DNA of 64,000 bases from Gp6-AA40 sp963742105 (GTDB lineage: Bacteria > Acidobacteriota > Vicinamibacteria > Vicinamibacterales > UBA2999): the NCBI GenBank assembly GCA_963742105.1, contig CAVUKN010000007.1, positions 1,736,001-1,800,000 on the forward strand. Reading direction: 5' to 3'. A program made the translations under genes and the position numbers. The notes beneath the pieces were generated by a model. That model was not told the DNA's origin. It made no database searches and saw only the letters and a program-made list of their open reading frames with translations. Below are positions 37,345-47,085 of this stretch, in pieces (position 1 is the stretch's first letter; each line of letters starts with the position of its first letter).

Positions 37345-38919
37345 ATGCGCGTGTTGATTCTTGCGGCTTTTCTATGCGCGTCAGCGTCACCGGCGGCGGC
37401 ACAGGCCTTTGCCAACGCCAGTAAAGCGGCGTCCCAGTACTCGGTCGCGGATGCCACCCCGTCCAAGCCCTGTGAGAGCCTGTCGTCGTTTAAGGCCGAT
37501 GGCATCGTGTCGATCGCGGCGCGGGTCGTCGCGGCGACGGCGGATACGCCGCAGCACTGCCGCGTCACCGGCACGATCGCCCCTGAGGTCGCCTTCGAAG
37601 TCAACCTGCCGGATCGCTGGAACCACCGCTTTTACATGACGGGCAATGGCGGACTGGCTGGTGACGCGCTCGATACGCCAACCAATGCCGATCGCACTGG
37701 CGCTCTGACCAACGGGTTCGTCATGGCGCGCACCAACACCGGCCACGACGCCAGGAAGGAGCCCAGCGGCTCGTTCATCCTCAGCGACCCGCAGAAGGCG
37801 ACCGACTACGCGTATCGCGCGGTGCACGTGACCGCCGAAACGGCCAAGACGATCGCGACCGACTACTACGCCAAACCGATCACGTTCTCGTACTGGAACT
37901 CCTGCTCGAACGGCGGCCGCCAGGGGCTGCTGGAGGCGCAGCGCTTTCCCGACGACTTCGACGGCATCGTCGCGAACGCCCCCTGGGTCGACCAGACCGG
38001 ATTCACGATCGGTGCGATCTGGAACCAGAAGACGTTGACCGAGGTGCCGGTGACTGCCGCCAAGATCAATCTGGTGGCCGAGAAGGTGATGGCGAAGTGC
38101 GATGAGATCGACGGCCTGAAGGATGGCTTGATCGACGACCCGCGCAAATGCAGCTTCGACCCGACCAAAGACGTACCCGCCTGCCGGGAAGGCGCGGAGA
38201 CGCCCGATTGCCTGACGAGCGCGCAGGCCGCAGCCATCAAGAAGGTGTACGGCGGCCCGATGAGCCACGGGAAAGCGTTCTTCCCGGGTTACATGGTCGG
38301 CAGCGAGGCACTGACTCCCGGGCCGAACGGGAACAACAGCGGGTGGGTGGGGCCCATCATCCCGGCACAACCGAACGCCAAACCGGCTGACTTCAACCTT
38401 GCCGAAGGCGTGATGCGGTACCTGATTCTCGATCCGCCGCAGGCGGAGTACGACACCCTGAAGGTGGACTTCGATCAGGCCGCGAAAACCGTCGAACGCT
38501 GGAGCAAGCTCGCCGATGCGAAGGATGCCGACCTGTCGAAGTTCCGCCGCAGCGGCGGCAAGTTGATCATGACCTATGGGTGGGCCGACACGATCCTTCA
38601 GCCGCTGCAGGGCGTGCGGTACTACGAGTCGGTGGCAGCGAAGCACGGGAAGGACACGGCCGACTTCGTCCGCTTGTTCATGGTGCCCGGCATGGCGCAC
38701 TGCGGCGGCGGCGTCGGACCCGATCGCAACGACGCGGTCACAGCGGTCATCGACTGGGTGGAGAAAGGCCAGGCACCGGATCTCCTGATCGCGAGCAAGG
38801 TGACGAACGGCCAGACGGTGCGCACGCGACCGCTCTGTCCGTATCCGCAGGTCGCTCGCTACAAGGGGCAAGGGAGCATCGACGACGCCGCGAGCTTCAG
38901 TTGCGTCGCACCGAAATGA
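37345..38919 (+). CDS. Tannase/feruloyl esterase family secreted hydrolase
   Basis: 524 residues, start at ATG 37345 behind GAAGGAG. Signal peptide MRVLILAAFLCASASPAAAQ. The alpha/beta-hydrolase core has the nucleophile elbow in SYWNSCSNGGRQGLLEAQRF (Ser after Cys) and the catalytic His in MVPGMAHCGGGVGPDRND, with the neighbouring Cys pair expected for the CS-D-HC motif of this family; the Asp is probably in MTYGWADTILQP. It hydrolyses ester bonds of plant phenolics such as gallate or ferulate esters. Length and frame are normal. Confidence 0.92.
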   Translation: MRVLILAAFLCASASPAAAQAFANASKAASQYSVADATPSKPCESLSSFKADGIVSIAARVVAATADTPQHCRVTGTIAPEVAFEVNLPDRWNHRFYMTGNGGLAGDALDTPTNADRTGALTNGFVMARTNTGHDARKEPSGSFILSDPQKATDYAYRAVHVTAETAKTIATDYYAKPITFSYWNSCSNGGRQGLLEAQRFPDDFDGIVANAPWVDQTGFTIGAIWNQKTLTEVPVTAAKINLVAEKVMAKCDEIDGLKDGLIDDPRKCSFDPTKDVPACREGAETPDCLTSAQAAAIKKVYGGPMSHGKAFFPGYMVGSEALTPGPNGNNSGWVGPIIPAQPNAKPADFNLAEGVMRYLILDPPQAEYDTLKVDFDQAAKTVERWSKLADAKDADLSKFRRSGGKLIMTYGWADTILQPLQGVRYYESVAAKHGKDTADFVRLFMVPGMAHCGGGVGPDRNDAVTAVIDWVEKGQAPDLLIASKVTNGQTVRTRPLCPYPQVARYKGQGSIDDAASFSCVAPK

Positions 38920-38935
38920 CGATGCCGGGCTGATC

Positions 38936-38990
38936 GGCGGGGCTGAAGCCCCGCCCTACGCGGCGGGACCGGCGGGGTTGGAACCCGGCC
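38936..38990. repeat. REP-like hairpins GGCGGGGCT-AGCCCCGCC, two tandem copies
   Basis: GGCGGGGCT (38936-38944) pairs perfectly with AGCCCCGCC (38947-38955), followed by CTACGCGGCGG. A second, slightly diverged copy is GGCGGGGTT / AACCCGGCC at 38971-38990, followed by the same CTACGCGGCGG. The second CTA is the TAG stop of the leftward gene. A related copy is at 60504. Confidence 0.75.
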
Positions 38991-39554
38991 CTACGCGGCG
39001 GACAGCACCTTCCGCAACATCGATGCGAGCATGTCGGGTTCGACCGGTTCGTGGATGAACCCGTCGGCCGACGTCGTCCGGATCGTGTCGACCAGATTGC
39101 CCTGTCCGTTGAGGGTGGCTGAAATCAGCACGATGGGAATGTCGGCGAAATCCGGATCGTGCTTCAGGCGCTGGCACAGCTCGCGCCCGTCCGCGTCCGG
39201 CAAGTGGACGTCGAGCAGGATGACATGTGGTTTGAGCTGACGCGCCGCGTCGATCGCCCGCTGGGCGGAGTCGGCGTTGGCCACCATGAATCCGCGCTCG
39301 CGGAGGATGCGATCCCGCACGTACAGCGACGAGGGGCGATCGTCGACGTTCAAGACCAGGGGCACCGGCTTGGGAGCGCCATGGCCGATCGGTGTGCCGG
39401 CGCAATGCTGACAGCGGTACTCGAGCCGTTTCATCTCGAGCGGCAGAATCGCGCGCCAGCCCTGGCGCCGCCACCGATCCGGGTCCGATTGGGGCGCGTG
39501 ATCGGCACACGCAATCTCACCGCGTTTCGACCAGAACAGTCCTGTTGTCGGCAT
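38991..39554 (-). CDS. Stand-alone response-regulator receiver protein
   Basis: 187 residues. The first 65 contain two Cys (YRCQHCAG) and no known domain. The receiver follows: VPLVLNVDDRPSSLYVRDRI (acidic pair), phospho-acceptor in HVILLDVHLPDADGRELC, Ser in IPIVLISATL and a switch region DGFIHEPVEPD where the usual conserved Lys-Pro is replaced by Glu-Pro. No output domain, so it probably signals by protein contact. It lies next to a hybrid kinase on the same strand and may be its phosphorylation partner. The stop codon comes from a REP-like repeat. Confidence 0.78.
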   Translation of the reverse strand: MPTTGLFWSKRGEIACADHAPQSDPDRWRRQGWRAILPLEMKRLEYRCQHCAGTPIGHGAPKPVPLVLNVDDRPSSLYVRDRILRERGFMVANADSAQRAIDAARQLKPHVILLDVHLPDADGRELCQRLKHDPDFADIPIVLISATLNGQGNLVDTIRTTSADGFIHEPVEPDMLASMLRKVLSAA

Positions 39555-39648
39555 CGTGTTGGGCCCGAGGGCGAGCCCACGATACGCTAACTGAGCCGTT
39601 CGCGTCGAGTGCAGAAAGCGGGAGAAAGAGCTCCGGTAAAACGTTGGC

Positions 39649-41203
39649 TCAGGCCTGTTGGCCGGCGGGGGTCACGGCCGCCTGATCGAGTACCAACGGC
39701 AGCGTCAGGGTGAACGACGCGCCCTGGCCGGCTCCCTCGCTGACCGCGCGGATCGCGCCGCCGTGCATGTCGGCCAGGTGTCGGACGATCGCCAGACCGA
39801 GGCCCAGGCCGCCGTACTCACGGGTCGGGCCGGCATGGCCCTGACGGAAGCGCTCGAACACGTGTGGCAACGCGTGCGCCGCAATGCCGACACCGTTGTC
39901 ACGGATAGTGATCTCGACGTCGGTATCGCCCACGGCGACGGTGACGTCGATGTGCCCTCCCCGCTGGGTGTACTTGGTCGCATTCGCCAACAGGTTCCAC
40001 AGCATCTGCTGCACCCTGGCGTGATCGGCGGAGACCGCGGGTCGTCCCGCTGGCACGTGCAGCGCGACGGTCTGCCGCTTCGCCAGCGTGGTCGGGCGCA
40101 CCGACTCGACCGCCGCTTCGACCGCCCCGACGATATCGAGCGGATGCATGTCGAGCCGAAGCTGGCCGCGCACGATCTGGGACACCTCGAGGATGTCGTT
40201 GATGATCTGCTGCTGGGCGCTGGCGTTGCGCTCGATGATCTCGAGCGCGCGGGCACGCTTTTCCGGGTCGATCGCGTCCTGCCTGAGAATCTGCAGCCAT
40301 CCGAGGATGGCATTCAGCGGTGTGCGCAATTCGTGCGACAGCGTCGCCAGGAACTCGTCCTTCAGGCGGTTGGCGGCTTCGGCCTCGGTGCGCGCGTCGC
40401 GCTCGCGGGACAACCACTCGGTCCGCTCGCGTTCGAACCGCTTGCGCATCGACACGTCTTCGAAGATCGCCACGAACCCTTCGGCGCCCTGCAGCCGGCG
40501 CCACGAACATCGCGACGTCAATCGCGACGCCGTCGGCACGCTGGAAGCTGTACTCGACCGACGATCCACTTTGCAGCCATGAGGCGACCTGCCGTGCGTT
40601 GACCACCCACTCCGGCAGCGCCGCCGATTCGAGCGCGCGGCCTTCAACGTCTTCGGCGCGAATACCGAACAGCCGCTCCGCCGCGCGATTCCAGCGCAGC
40701 ACCGCGCCGTCGGACTCGAAGACGACGGTCGGCAGCGGCGAAGAATCGATGACGGTGGACAGCATGCCCGCCGTGCGCTGGAGGCGAGCCTCCGCCGTGC
40801 GCAGCCGCAGCAGCGCGCGGATGTTGGCGATCAGTTCGCCCGGGTCGACCGGCTCCACGAGGTACGCGTCGGCGCCGGCGGCGAGACCATCGATGCGGTC
40901 CTCGGCACTGACCGCTGAGGCCGACAGCTGGAGGATCGGCGTGGTCCGGGTGCGCTCGCCGCTCTTCAGGAGCCGCGCGACGTCGAACCCGTGAATGTCT
41001 GGAAGATTGACGTCGAGCAGGACCAGGTCGGGCAGCTCGCGTTCCGCGATCGCCAGCGCATCGTGACCGGTCGCGGCCTCGAGCACCTCGAAGCCGTCTT
41101 TGCGCAGCGTGCGGCTGACGGCATAGCGGGCAGGCGCGTTGTCGTCGACGACGAGGATGCGTGATGTGCCGGAAGGCGCCGCCGGATTGGACTCGCCTTT
41201 CAT
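39649..41203 (-). CDS. Hybrid sensor kinase: receiver-PAS-HisKA-HATPase, one frame break
   Basis: Start at ATG 41203 (MKGESNPAAPSG); another ATG lies at 41221. Order: receiver (ILVVDDNAPARYAV, LVLLDVNLPDIHGFDVA), PAS (MLSTVIDSSPLPTVVFESDG, ERLFGIRAEDVEGR), then after a shift near 40495 the end of PAS (GFVAIFEDVSMRKRFERER), the phospho-acceptor LATLSHELRTPLNAILGWLQ, N-box MLWNLLANATKYTQRGGH, G1 DNGVGIAAHALPHVF and G2 GGLGLGLAIVRHLADMHGGA. There is no membrane segment. It is divergent from the RsbR gene (58 bases between starts), which links it to the stressosome-like island. Confidence 0.87.
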
Positions 41204-41260
41204 GCGTTTGTGAGGCACCATACGCTGTTCAAGAATAGCAGTTTGGGACGAGGAGGCTGT

Positions 41261-42247
41261 GTGGCACGAACGGAAGAGATGGCGATTGGTGATCTGCTGA
41301 CCCGACACGAATCGGCGATTCTGGAAGACTGGGTCCGCATTCAGGCGCGCGAGGGTCGGCGCTCCCACAGCCTGTCGGACGCCGACCTGCAGGAGGAATC
41401 GCGAACCTTCCTCTCGCTGTTGCGGACAGCGCTTCAGAACGGCCAGGCGCAGGACATTCAGGGCCGTGACTGGGCGGAGGTCCGTCGGTTCCTCGAAGAC
41501 CTCTCCCGAAACCGCGCCGCCCTCGGCCTTACCCCGTCTCAAACCGTCACGTTCGTGTTCTCGCTGAAAGAGGCGCTGTTTCCCCAGTTGCAGCGTGACC
41601 TCGCGAAGGATCCGTCGCGACTCGCCGCCGCCACGTGGTCCGTTTCGACACTGCTCGATCGGCTCGGCCTCTACATCACCGAGGTCTATCAGAAGGGCCG
41701 CGAGGAACTGATTTCCCGCCAGCAGCAGGAGATGCTCGAGCTCTCGACGCCGGTCGTGGAGTTGTGGGACGGCGTGCTGGCGCTGCCGCTCATCGGGACG
41801 CTGGACAGCGCCCGCACGCAGGTGGTCATGGAAAACCTGCTCCAGCGCATCGTCGATACGGGCGCGGCGATTGCGATCATCGACATCACCGGCGTCCCGA
41901 CCGTGGACACGCTGGTCGCGCAGCACCTGCTGAAAACCGTCGCCGCCGCCCGGCTGATGGGCGCCGACTGCATCGTCAGCGGGATCCGGCCGCAGATCGC
42001 CCAGACGATCGTGCATCTGGGCGTCGATCTCCAGGACGTGATCACGAAGGCGACGCTGGCCGATGCCTTCGGGATCGCCCTGCGGCGGCTGAACCTCACC
42101 GTTCAGAAGGTCGGCGCGCCACCGCGAGGCTCGGCGGCCGCCTCGCCGGCGGAACAGGCTGATCGATGGAACGCATCCCCATTCTCAAGATGGGCGACAG
42201 CCTGCTCGTCAGCATCCAGGTGGACATGCACGATCGCCTGGCGATGA
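41261..42247 (+). CDS. rsbR: RsbR-type stressosome protein (N-terminal sensor plus STAS)
   Basis: GTG start at 41261 behind GAGGAGG. The N-terminal half (LLTRHESAILEDWVRIQARE to YITEVYQKGR) is a helical RsbRD-type sensor; the C-terminal half is a STAS domain (STPVVELWDGVLALPLIGTL, IAIIDITGVPTVDTLVAQHL, DCIVSGIRPQIAQTIVHLGV) retaining the Thr positions phosphorylated by RsbT in characterised RsbR proteins. The frame runs 82 bases into rsbS; the natural end is likely nearer 42163, so the last 25 residues are suspect. First gene of an rsbR-S-T-X-like operon. Confidence 0.85.
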   Translation: MARTEEMAIGDLLTRHESAILEDWVRIQAREGRRSHSLSDADLQEESRTFLSLLRTALQNGQAQDIQGRDWAEVRRFLEDLSRNRAALGLTPSQTVTFVFSLKEALFPQLQRDLAKDPSRLAAATWSVSTLLDRLGLYITEVYQKGREELISRQQQEMLELSTPVVELWDGVLALPLIGTLDSARTQVVMENLLQRIVDTGAAIAIIDITGVPTVDTLVAQHLLKTVAAARLMGADCIVSGIRPQIAQTIVHLGVDLQDVITKATLADAFGIALRRLNLTVQKVGAPPRGSAAASPAEQADRWNASPFSRWATACSSASRWTCTIAWR

Positions 42248-42546
42248 CACTGCAGGACGATCTCACCGCGAAAATCGTCGCCACGCACGCGAAGGGCGTC
42301 CTCATCGACATCTCGTCGCTCGAGGTCGTCGATTCGTTCATCGGCCGGATGCTCGCCAATATAGCGGCCATGGCGCGCGTCCTCGACGCGCGCACGGTAG
42401 TCGTCGGCATGCGCCCGGCGGTCGCGATCACGCTGGTCGAACTGGGCTTGTCGCTGCCGGGCGTGCGCACTGCCCTGAACGTCGAGCAGGGCATGAAGCT
42501 GATCGTGCCGCACGAGGAAGGCGCGGATGCACGTCGAGAGGCATGA
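42166..42546 (+). CDS. rsbS: RsbS-type STAS antagonist
   Basis: 126 residues, a single STAS domain: IPILKMGDSLLVSIQVDMHD, GVLIDISSLEVVDSFIGRML, ARTVVVGMRPAVAITLVELG. The Ser in VVDSF corresponds to the residue phosphorylated by RsbT in stressosomes. Forms the scaffold with RsbR. Intact; overlaps rsbT by 20 bases. Confidence 0.9.
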   Translation: MERIPILKMGDSLLVSIQVDMHDRLAMTLQDDLTAKIVATHAKGVLIDISSLEVVDSFIGRMLANIAAMARVLDARTVVVGMRPAVAITLVELGLSLPGVRTALNVEQGMKLIVPHEEGADARREA

Positions 42547-42930
42547 CACCGTGCCGATCGCCGTGGACGACGACATTGTCCGCGTCCGACAGCGCGTCCG
42601 TGACTGGGCCGTCTCGCTCGGCTTCAGCCTGGTCGACCAGACGAAGCTGGTGACCGCCGCCAGCGAGCTCGCCCGCAACACGCTGATCTACGGCCGGGCG
42701 GCACGGTCACGCTGGAGACCGTGGTCAACGAACGGAAGCGAGGCCTCCGCCTTACCTTCGAGGACCGTGGTCCCGGCATCGCGGACCTCACGCTGGCCCT
42801 CAAGGACGGCTACACCACCGGCAACGGTCTGGGGCTCGGCCTCAGCGGCGCCAGGCGGCTGGCCCAGGACTTCACCATCGATTCGAAGGTCGGTGAAGGC
42901 ACTCGCGTCGTGATTGCCCGATGGAACTGA
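42527..42930 (+). CDS. rsbT: RsbT-type serine/threonine kinase, one frame break
   Basis: GHKL-fold switch kinase that phosphorylates RsbS and RsbR and then leaves the complex to activate a downstream output. N-box AASELARNTLIYGRGG is readable only with one base restored near 42698; the remainder is FEDRGPGIADLTLALKDGYT, TGNGLGLGLSGARRLAQDF and VGEGTRVVIARWN, all canonical. It overlaps the next gene by ten bases. Confidence 0.9.
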
Positions 42931-43920
42931 TCGGTACGCTGCTGGAAGTGGCGAGCCAGACGGACGTGGCCGATGCGAGGCGACGGACCGCGCGCCATCG
43001 CGTCAACCCTCGGCTTCGGCGAAACGATCAGCGGTCAGGCCGCCATCGCGGTCACCGAGGCAGCCACCAATCTCCTGAAGCATGCCGGTCGCGGCGAGCT
43101 GTTCGTCGGAATCAACCCCGGCAACGTGACCGGTCTCCAGATGGTCGCGATGGACCGGGGTCGCGGGATCCGGAACATTCCTGCCAGTCTCCGTGACGGC
43201 GTCTCCACCACCGGAACCGCGGGGAACGGCCTTGGCGCGATCAAGCGGCTCGCGACGACGTTCGACCTGTATTCCGTCGTTGGCGGCGGAACGGTGGTGT
43301 CCGCCGGTTTCTACGCGCAACCGAACCACGTTCCACCCGTGGCGGGACTCTCCATCCCCGCGCCCGGCGAAGTGCATTGCGGCGATGCGTGGGCGGTGTG
43401 GTCGGCAGGAGAACTGACGTCCGTGTTCGTGAGCGACGGACTGGGCCACGGGCACGACGCGGCAATCGCCTCCGCCGCCGCTGTGGCGGCGTTCCTGCGC
43501 AACGCCGAGCGCTCAGCCGAGGACGTGATCGCGGCCGTGCACGACGCGCTGAAGAGCACGCGGGGAGCAGCAGTGGCCATCGCCGAAATGGATAGCCGGC
43601 GCGGCGTCGTGCATTACTGCGGGCTTGGCAACATCAGCGGCGTGGTGGTCAAGCCTGACGGCACGGAGCAGCATCTGGTCAGCCTCGCCGGTATTGCCGG
43701 ACATGTGGCCCGCCGACTGCAAAAATTTTCGCAGCCATGGCTGCCCGGGCAGATCCTGCTGCTGCACAGCGATGGCATCGGATCACACTGGGCGCTGGCC
43801 AATTATCCGGGACTCTCCTCGCGGCAGGCGGGCGTGATCGCCGGCGTCGTGGCGCGCGACCATCGTCGCGGCACCGATGACGCAACCGTCGTCGTCGCGC
43901 GACACGGGCAACCATCATGA
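42921..43920 (+). CDS. GHKL ATPase plus SpoIIE/RsbX-type phosphatase fusion, one frame break
   Basis: ATG 42921 gives MELIGTLLEVASQTDVAD; a shift near 42980 leads to RAIASTLGFGETISGQAAIA. An anti-sigma-like ATP-binding domain (EAATNLLKHAGRGELFVGIN, MDRGRGIRNIP, GTAGNGLGAIKRLA) is followed by a PP2C/SpoIIE-type phosphatase (CGDAWAVWSAGELTSVFVSD, GLGHGHDAAIASAAAVAAFL, CGLGNISGVVV, LLLHSDGIGSHWAL, RGTDDATVVVARH). RsbX in Bacillus is phosphatase only; the added GHKL domain suggests it both dephosphorylates RsbR/S and senses or competes for a partner. Confidence 0.85.
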
Positions 43921-45687
43921 TGCGATTGTTGACGGTACGGCTGGCGCGCGAGGAAGATGTCGTGGCGGCGCGGCAACGCGCGCGCCAGCTGGCCGCGGCT
44001 TTCGGGGTCGATCACCTGGGCCAGACACGCCTGGCCACCGCAGTCTCGGAGATCTCGCGCAACGCGTTCCGCTACGCATCGGGCGGAACGGTCGAATTCG
44101 CGCGTCGACGAAGATGCGGACGCGCTGCGTCATCGTGGTCCGCGACAGCGGGCCTGGTATCAGGGATCTGCGAACGATTCTGGACGGCACCTACAAATCC
44201 ACCTCGGGGATGGGTATCGGCATTGCCGGCACGCAACGGCTGGTGGACCGCTTCGACATTGTCTCCACACCAGGGCGAGGCACCGTCGTCACGCTGGCGA
44301 AAACGCTGCCGCGGCGGGTTCTGCCGGTGATGCCCCATGACGTGACGCGCATCACGGAAGAGCTGATGCGGGAGCAGCCTCCTGCACCGAACGCCGAGTT
44401 CGCGGAGCAGAACCACGAACTGCTCACGACACTGGCGGAGCTCGCGCGACGACAGGAAGAACTGGGCCGTCTCAACGCCGAGTTACAGGACACCAACCGC
44501 GGCGTGCTGGCGCTGTATGCGGAGCTCGACGAGAAAGCCGAGACGCTGCAGCGCGCCGACGCCATGAAGTCGAAGTTCCTCTCGAACATGACGCACGAGT
44601 TCCAGACGCCGCTCAACGCGATCCTGGCACTCTCGCGACTGCTGCTCGAGCGGACGGATGGCGAGTTGGAGCCGGAGCAGGAGAAGCAGGTTCAATTCAT
44701 TCGCGACGCGGCGCAGAACCTCGCCGACCTGGTCGCCGACCTGCTCGATCTCGCGAAGGTCGAGGCCGGCAAGATCACGATGCGGCCAGCCTCGTTCACC
44801 GTGCACGACCTGTTCGGCGGCCTGCGCGGCGTGATCCGTCCACTGCAGCAGCGCGAAGCAGTCGCGTTGCTGTTCGATTCGGCCGACGACGTGCCAAGCC
44901 TGTTCACCGATGAAGGCAAGGTCGCCCAGATCCTCCGTAACTATCTGTCGAACGCACTGAAGTTCACCGAACACGGCGAGATCCGGGTGTCGGCAGCGGT
45001 GGACGCCGACGGCACGGTCACGCTCCAGGTTCGTGACACCGGCATCGGGATCGCCGCGGACGATCAGCAGCGGCTGTTCCAGGAATTCGGACAGGTGCCG
45101 AACCGGCTGCAGGCGCGTGTGCGCGGCACCGGCCTCGGGCTGTCGCTCTCGAAGCGTCTGGCGGAATTGCTCGGCGGCACCGTCGGCGTGATCAGCACAC
45201 CTGGGGAAGGTTCGACCTTCTGGTTGCGAATCCCGGCAACCCTGCCGGGACACGCGGCCGCCCAGGAACTGCCGGTCCGTCAGGCCGCTGGACCAGGCAC
45301 CGCTGGTACTCGTGGTCGACGACGAGCAGGCCGCCCGCTACGTGTTGCGGCGCTTTCTGACCAAGGCTCGGGTGCCGGGTGATCGAAGCGTCGGGTGGCG
45401 AGGACGCGCTGTTCCGCGCCGCATCCGATCAGCCCGACGTGATCTTCCTGGATCTGCGGATGCCGGACATGCTCGGCACCGAAGTGCTGGCGCGTCTCAA
45501 GCGCGAGCGTGCCACGGCGGATATCCCGGTGATCATCGCGACGTCGCAAGTCATGGATCGCGCGGAAGAAGAGCGGATTTCAAACCACGCAGTCGCGATC
45601 CTGAGCAAGGCCCGGATCGGGGACGAGCGCGGCGCCGATGAAATCCGCCGTGTCGTGCTCGCGGCCGGCGTGCCCTTGCCGTTGTAA
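43917..45687 (+). CDS. RsbT-like GHKL + histidine kinase + receiver hybrid, three frame breaks
   Basis: The ATG overlaps the previous stop (ATGA). An RsbT-like GHKL domain comes first (MMRLLTVRLAREEDVVAARQ, SEISRNAFRYASGGTVEF, DSGPGIRDL, GMGIGIAGTQRLVDRF). After a coiled-coil (QEELGRLNAELQDTNRGVLA) come a HisKA box FLSNMTHEFQTPLNAILALS, in which the usual HELRT is HEFQT, and a HATPase (LRNYLSNALKFTEHGEI, GTGLGLSLSKRLAELLGGTV). A C-terminal receiver starts LVLVVDDEQAARYVLRRFLT with DVIFLDLRMPDMLGTEVL. Shifts are needed near 44105, 45295 and 45375. Combining Ser/Thr-type and His-type GHKL modules would couple the stressosome switch to phosphorelay. Confidence 0.82.
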
Positions 45688-45707
45688 GCAGAGAAGCCGG
45701 CACGGAC

Positions 45708-45814
45708 AACTCCCAACGTCTCACGCCTCTCCAACGCCCAACTCCCAAATCAGATCTCTGGACATGTCCAACTTTGGGTGTTGGTCGTGCGACAGCCGTT
45801 GGGAGTTGGGAGTT
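45708..45814. repeat. CAACTCC-word palindromic element between convergent genes
   Basis: AACTCCCAAC at 45708 is mirrored by GTTGGGAGTTGGGAGTT ending 45814. Inside, CCAACGCCCAA pairs with TTGGGTGTTGG. Heptamer register is visible on the left side. Both flanking genes end within 25 bases. Confidence 0.75.
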
Positions 45815-45826
45815 AACGATTTCTCT

Positions 45827-46750
45827 CTACTTCGGCGCCTTGTAGGGAACGCTCATCGCGCGGAACGGACCCGGGTCACCGGTGCCAGTGCGCGCGTTCA
45901 ACCGCGCTTCCGCCACATACGCCATGTCGCCGGTCAGGGTGACCGCGGTGATGCCGGTCATTCCGTCCTTCAGCACCTTGACGTCGGCCTTGTCGCCATC
46001 GATCGTGACTGCGTCGAGGCGGCCACCCTCCACCAGCAGCATCGTCTTGCTGCCAACGCTGCGCATGCCATCCGGTCCCATCAGCGGCTGCGACGGGGTC
46101 AGTTTCGCAATCGGTCCGGCCGAGCCGTCAGCCTTCACCGGAATACGCATCAGCGTGTTCTGTCCTACTGAATTGACGTAGATGTTGCCGTCGGCCAGCA
46201 GCGCGATACCGTCGGCGGTCGCCAACTGCATGGCGTCGTTTGCCCACACGTCGAGCATCGTCGCGCCCTTCTTCAGGCGGAGAATGCGACCTTGTGTCGT
46301 ATCGGTGGCGTAGACGGTCCCGTCTTTCGCGACGGCGATGTCGTTGCATAGACCGTTGCCCGGAAAGGCGTAGCTGCCCTTGAGCGAGGCATCCTTGAGT
46401 GAGAACGCCTTCAGTGCGGTCTCGCCGACCACCGGCGCGCCGCGGCCGCCCGTCGCCGACGCACAGACCCAGAGCACACCGGCCTTCTCGTCGGCGAACA
46501 CGCCCAGCACCTGCTGCAGGCCGGCCGTCTTCGGCTTGATCCAGACCGTCGCGATCGACGAGTTCCTGGTGGCGCGATAGACGGCGTCCTGGCCCAGCGC
46601 GCCGAAATAGAGGTCGCCGTTCTTCGTCGACGTGAGGCTCTCGGGGAAGATCCGGCCATCTGCAAATGTGATCGTGGTTCGGTCGGCGGCCTGTGCCAGG
46701 CACGACACGGCAACGACAAACGTGAGCGTGCACAACGAGCGATAACGCAT
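45827..46750 (-). CDS. Secreted SMP-30/gluconolactonase-like beta-propeller protein
   Basis: 307 residues from ATG 46750 (MRYRSLCTLTFVVAVSCLAQ, signal peptide). Repeating beta-propeller blades: RIFPESLTSTKNGDLYFGAL, GVFADEKAGVLWVCAS, LCNDIAVAKDGTVYATDTTQ, LATADGIALLADGNIYVNSV and PDGMRSVGSKTMLLV. The NDI...DGTVYATD and DGIALL motifs match the metal-binding strands of the SMP-30/gluconolactonase superfamily. Substrate is unknown; a strictosidine-synthase-like or lactonase role is possible. Intact. Confidence 0.8.
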   Translation of the reverse strand: MRYRSLCTLTFVVAVSCLAQAADRTTITFADGRIFPESLTSTKNGDLYFGALGQDAVYRATRNSSIATVWIKPKTAGLQQVLGVFADEKAGVLWVCASATGGRGAPVVGETALKAFSLKDASLKGSYAFPGNGLCNDIAVAKDGTVYATDTTQGRILRLKKGATMLDVWANDAMQLATADGIALLADGNIYVNSVGQNTLMRIPVKADGSAGPIAKLTPSQPLMGPDGMRSVGSKTMLLVEGGRLDAVTIDGDKADVKVLKDGMTGITAVTLTGDMAYVAEARLNARTGTGDPGPFRAMSVPYKAPK

Positions 46751-46810
46751 GAAGTCTCCTCTGGGTGCGATTCTAGTGAGAACGGGGGTCACGGGGGAAA
46801 CGGGTTCACA

Positions 46811-47043
46811 AACGGGGAAACGGGGAAACGGTGACGAACGGCGTGGAATTGGTGAGCGGTGCAGCGAGTGGTTGCCGGCTGGCGGCCCGCTCTGCGGGCC
46901 GCGACTGGTGATACGAAGACACCAGATGCAAGCCGCGTGTAATCTTGCGTGGCTTGCATCTGGCGTCTTTGTATCACCAGGCCGCCGGAGGCGGCCAGCC
47001 GGACAACACCCCGTTCGTCCCCGCTTCCCCGTTTCCCCGTTTG
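46811..47043. repeat. 233-bp nested palindrome (cruciform-like element)
   Basis: Outer arms begin ACAAACGGGGAAACGGGGAA (46811 onward) and are mirrored by TTCCCCGTTTCCCCGTTTGT ending 47043, extending about 37 bp with few mismatches plus a second block GTTGCCGGCTGGC / CCAGCCGGACAAC. Inside are two short hairpins (GGCCCGC-TCT-GCGGGCC, and GCCGCC-GGA-GGCGGC) and a central 33-bp stem, 46905-46937 with 46948-46980, with three mismatches and a 10-base loop. No ORF. It lies between two leftward genes and fills most of the gap 46751-47085. Confidence 0.88.
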
Positions 47044-47085
47044 TAATAACCGTTTACTCCGCGTCCTCCGTCTCTTGCCTCGACG

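Noticed and set aside
37387..38871. 494-codon frame antisense to the tannase gene
   Set aside because: The tannase frame has a signal peptide and catalytic motifs; the antisense frame has neither.
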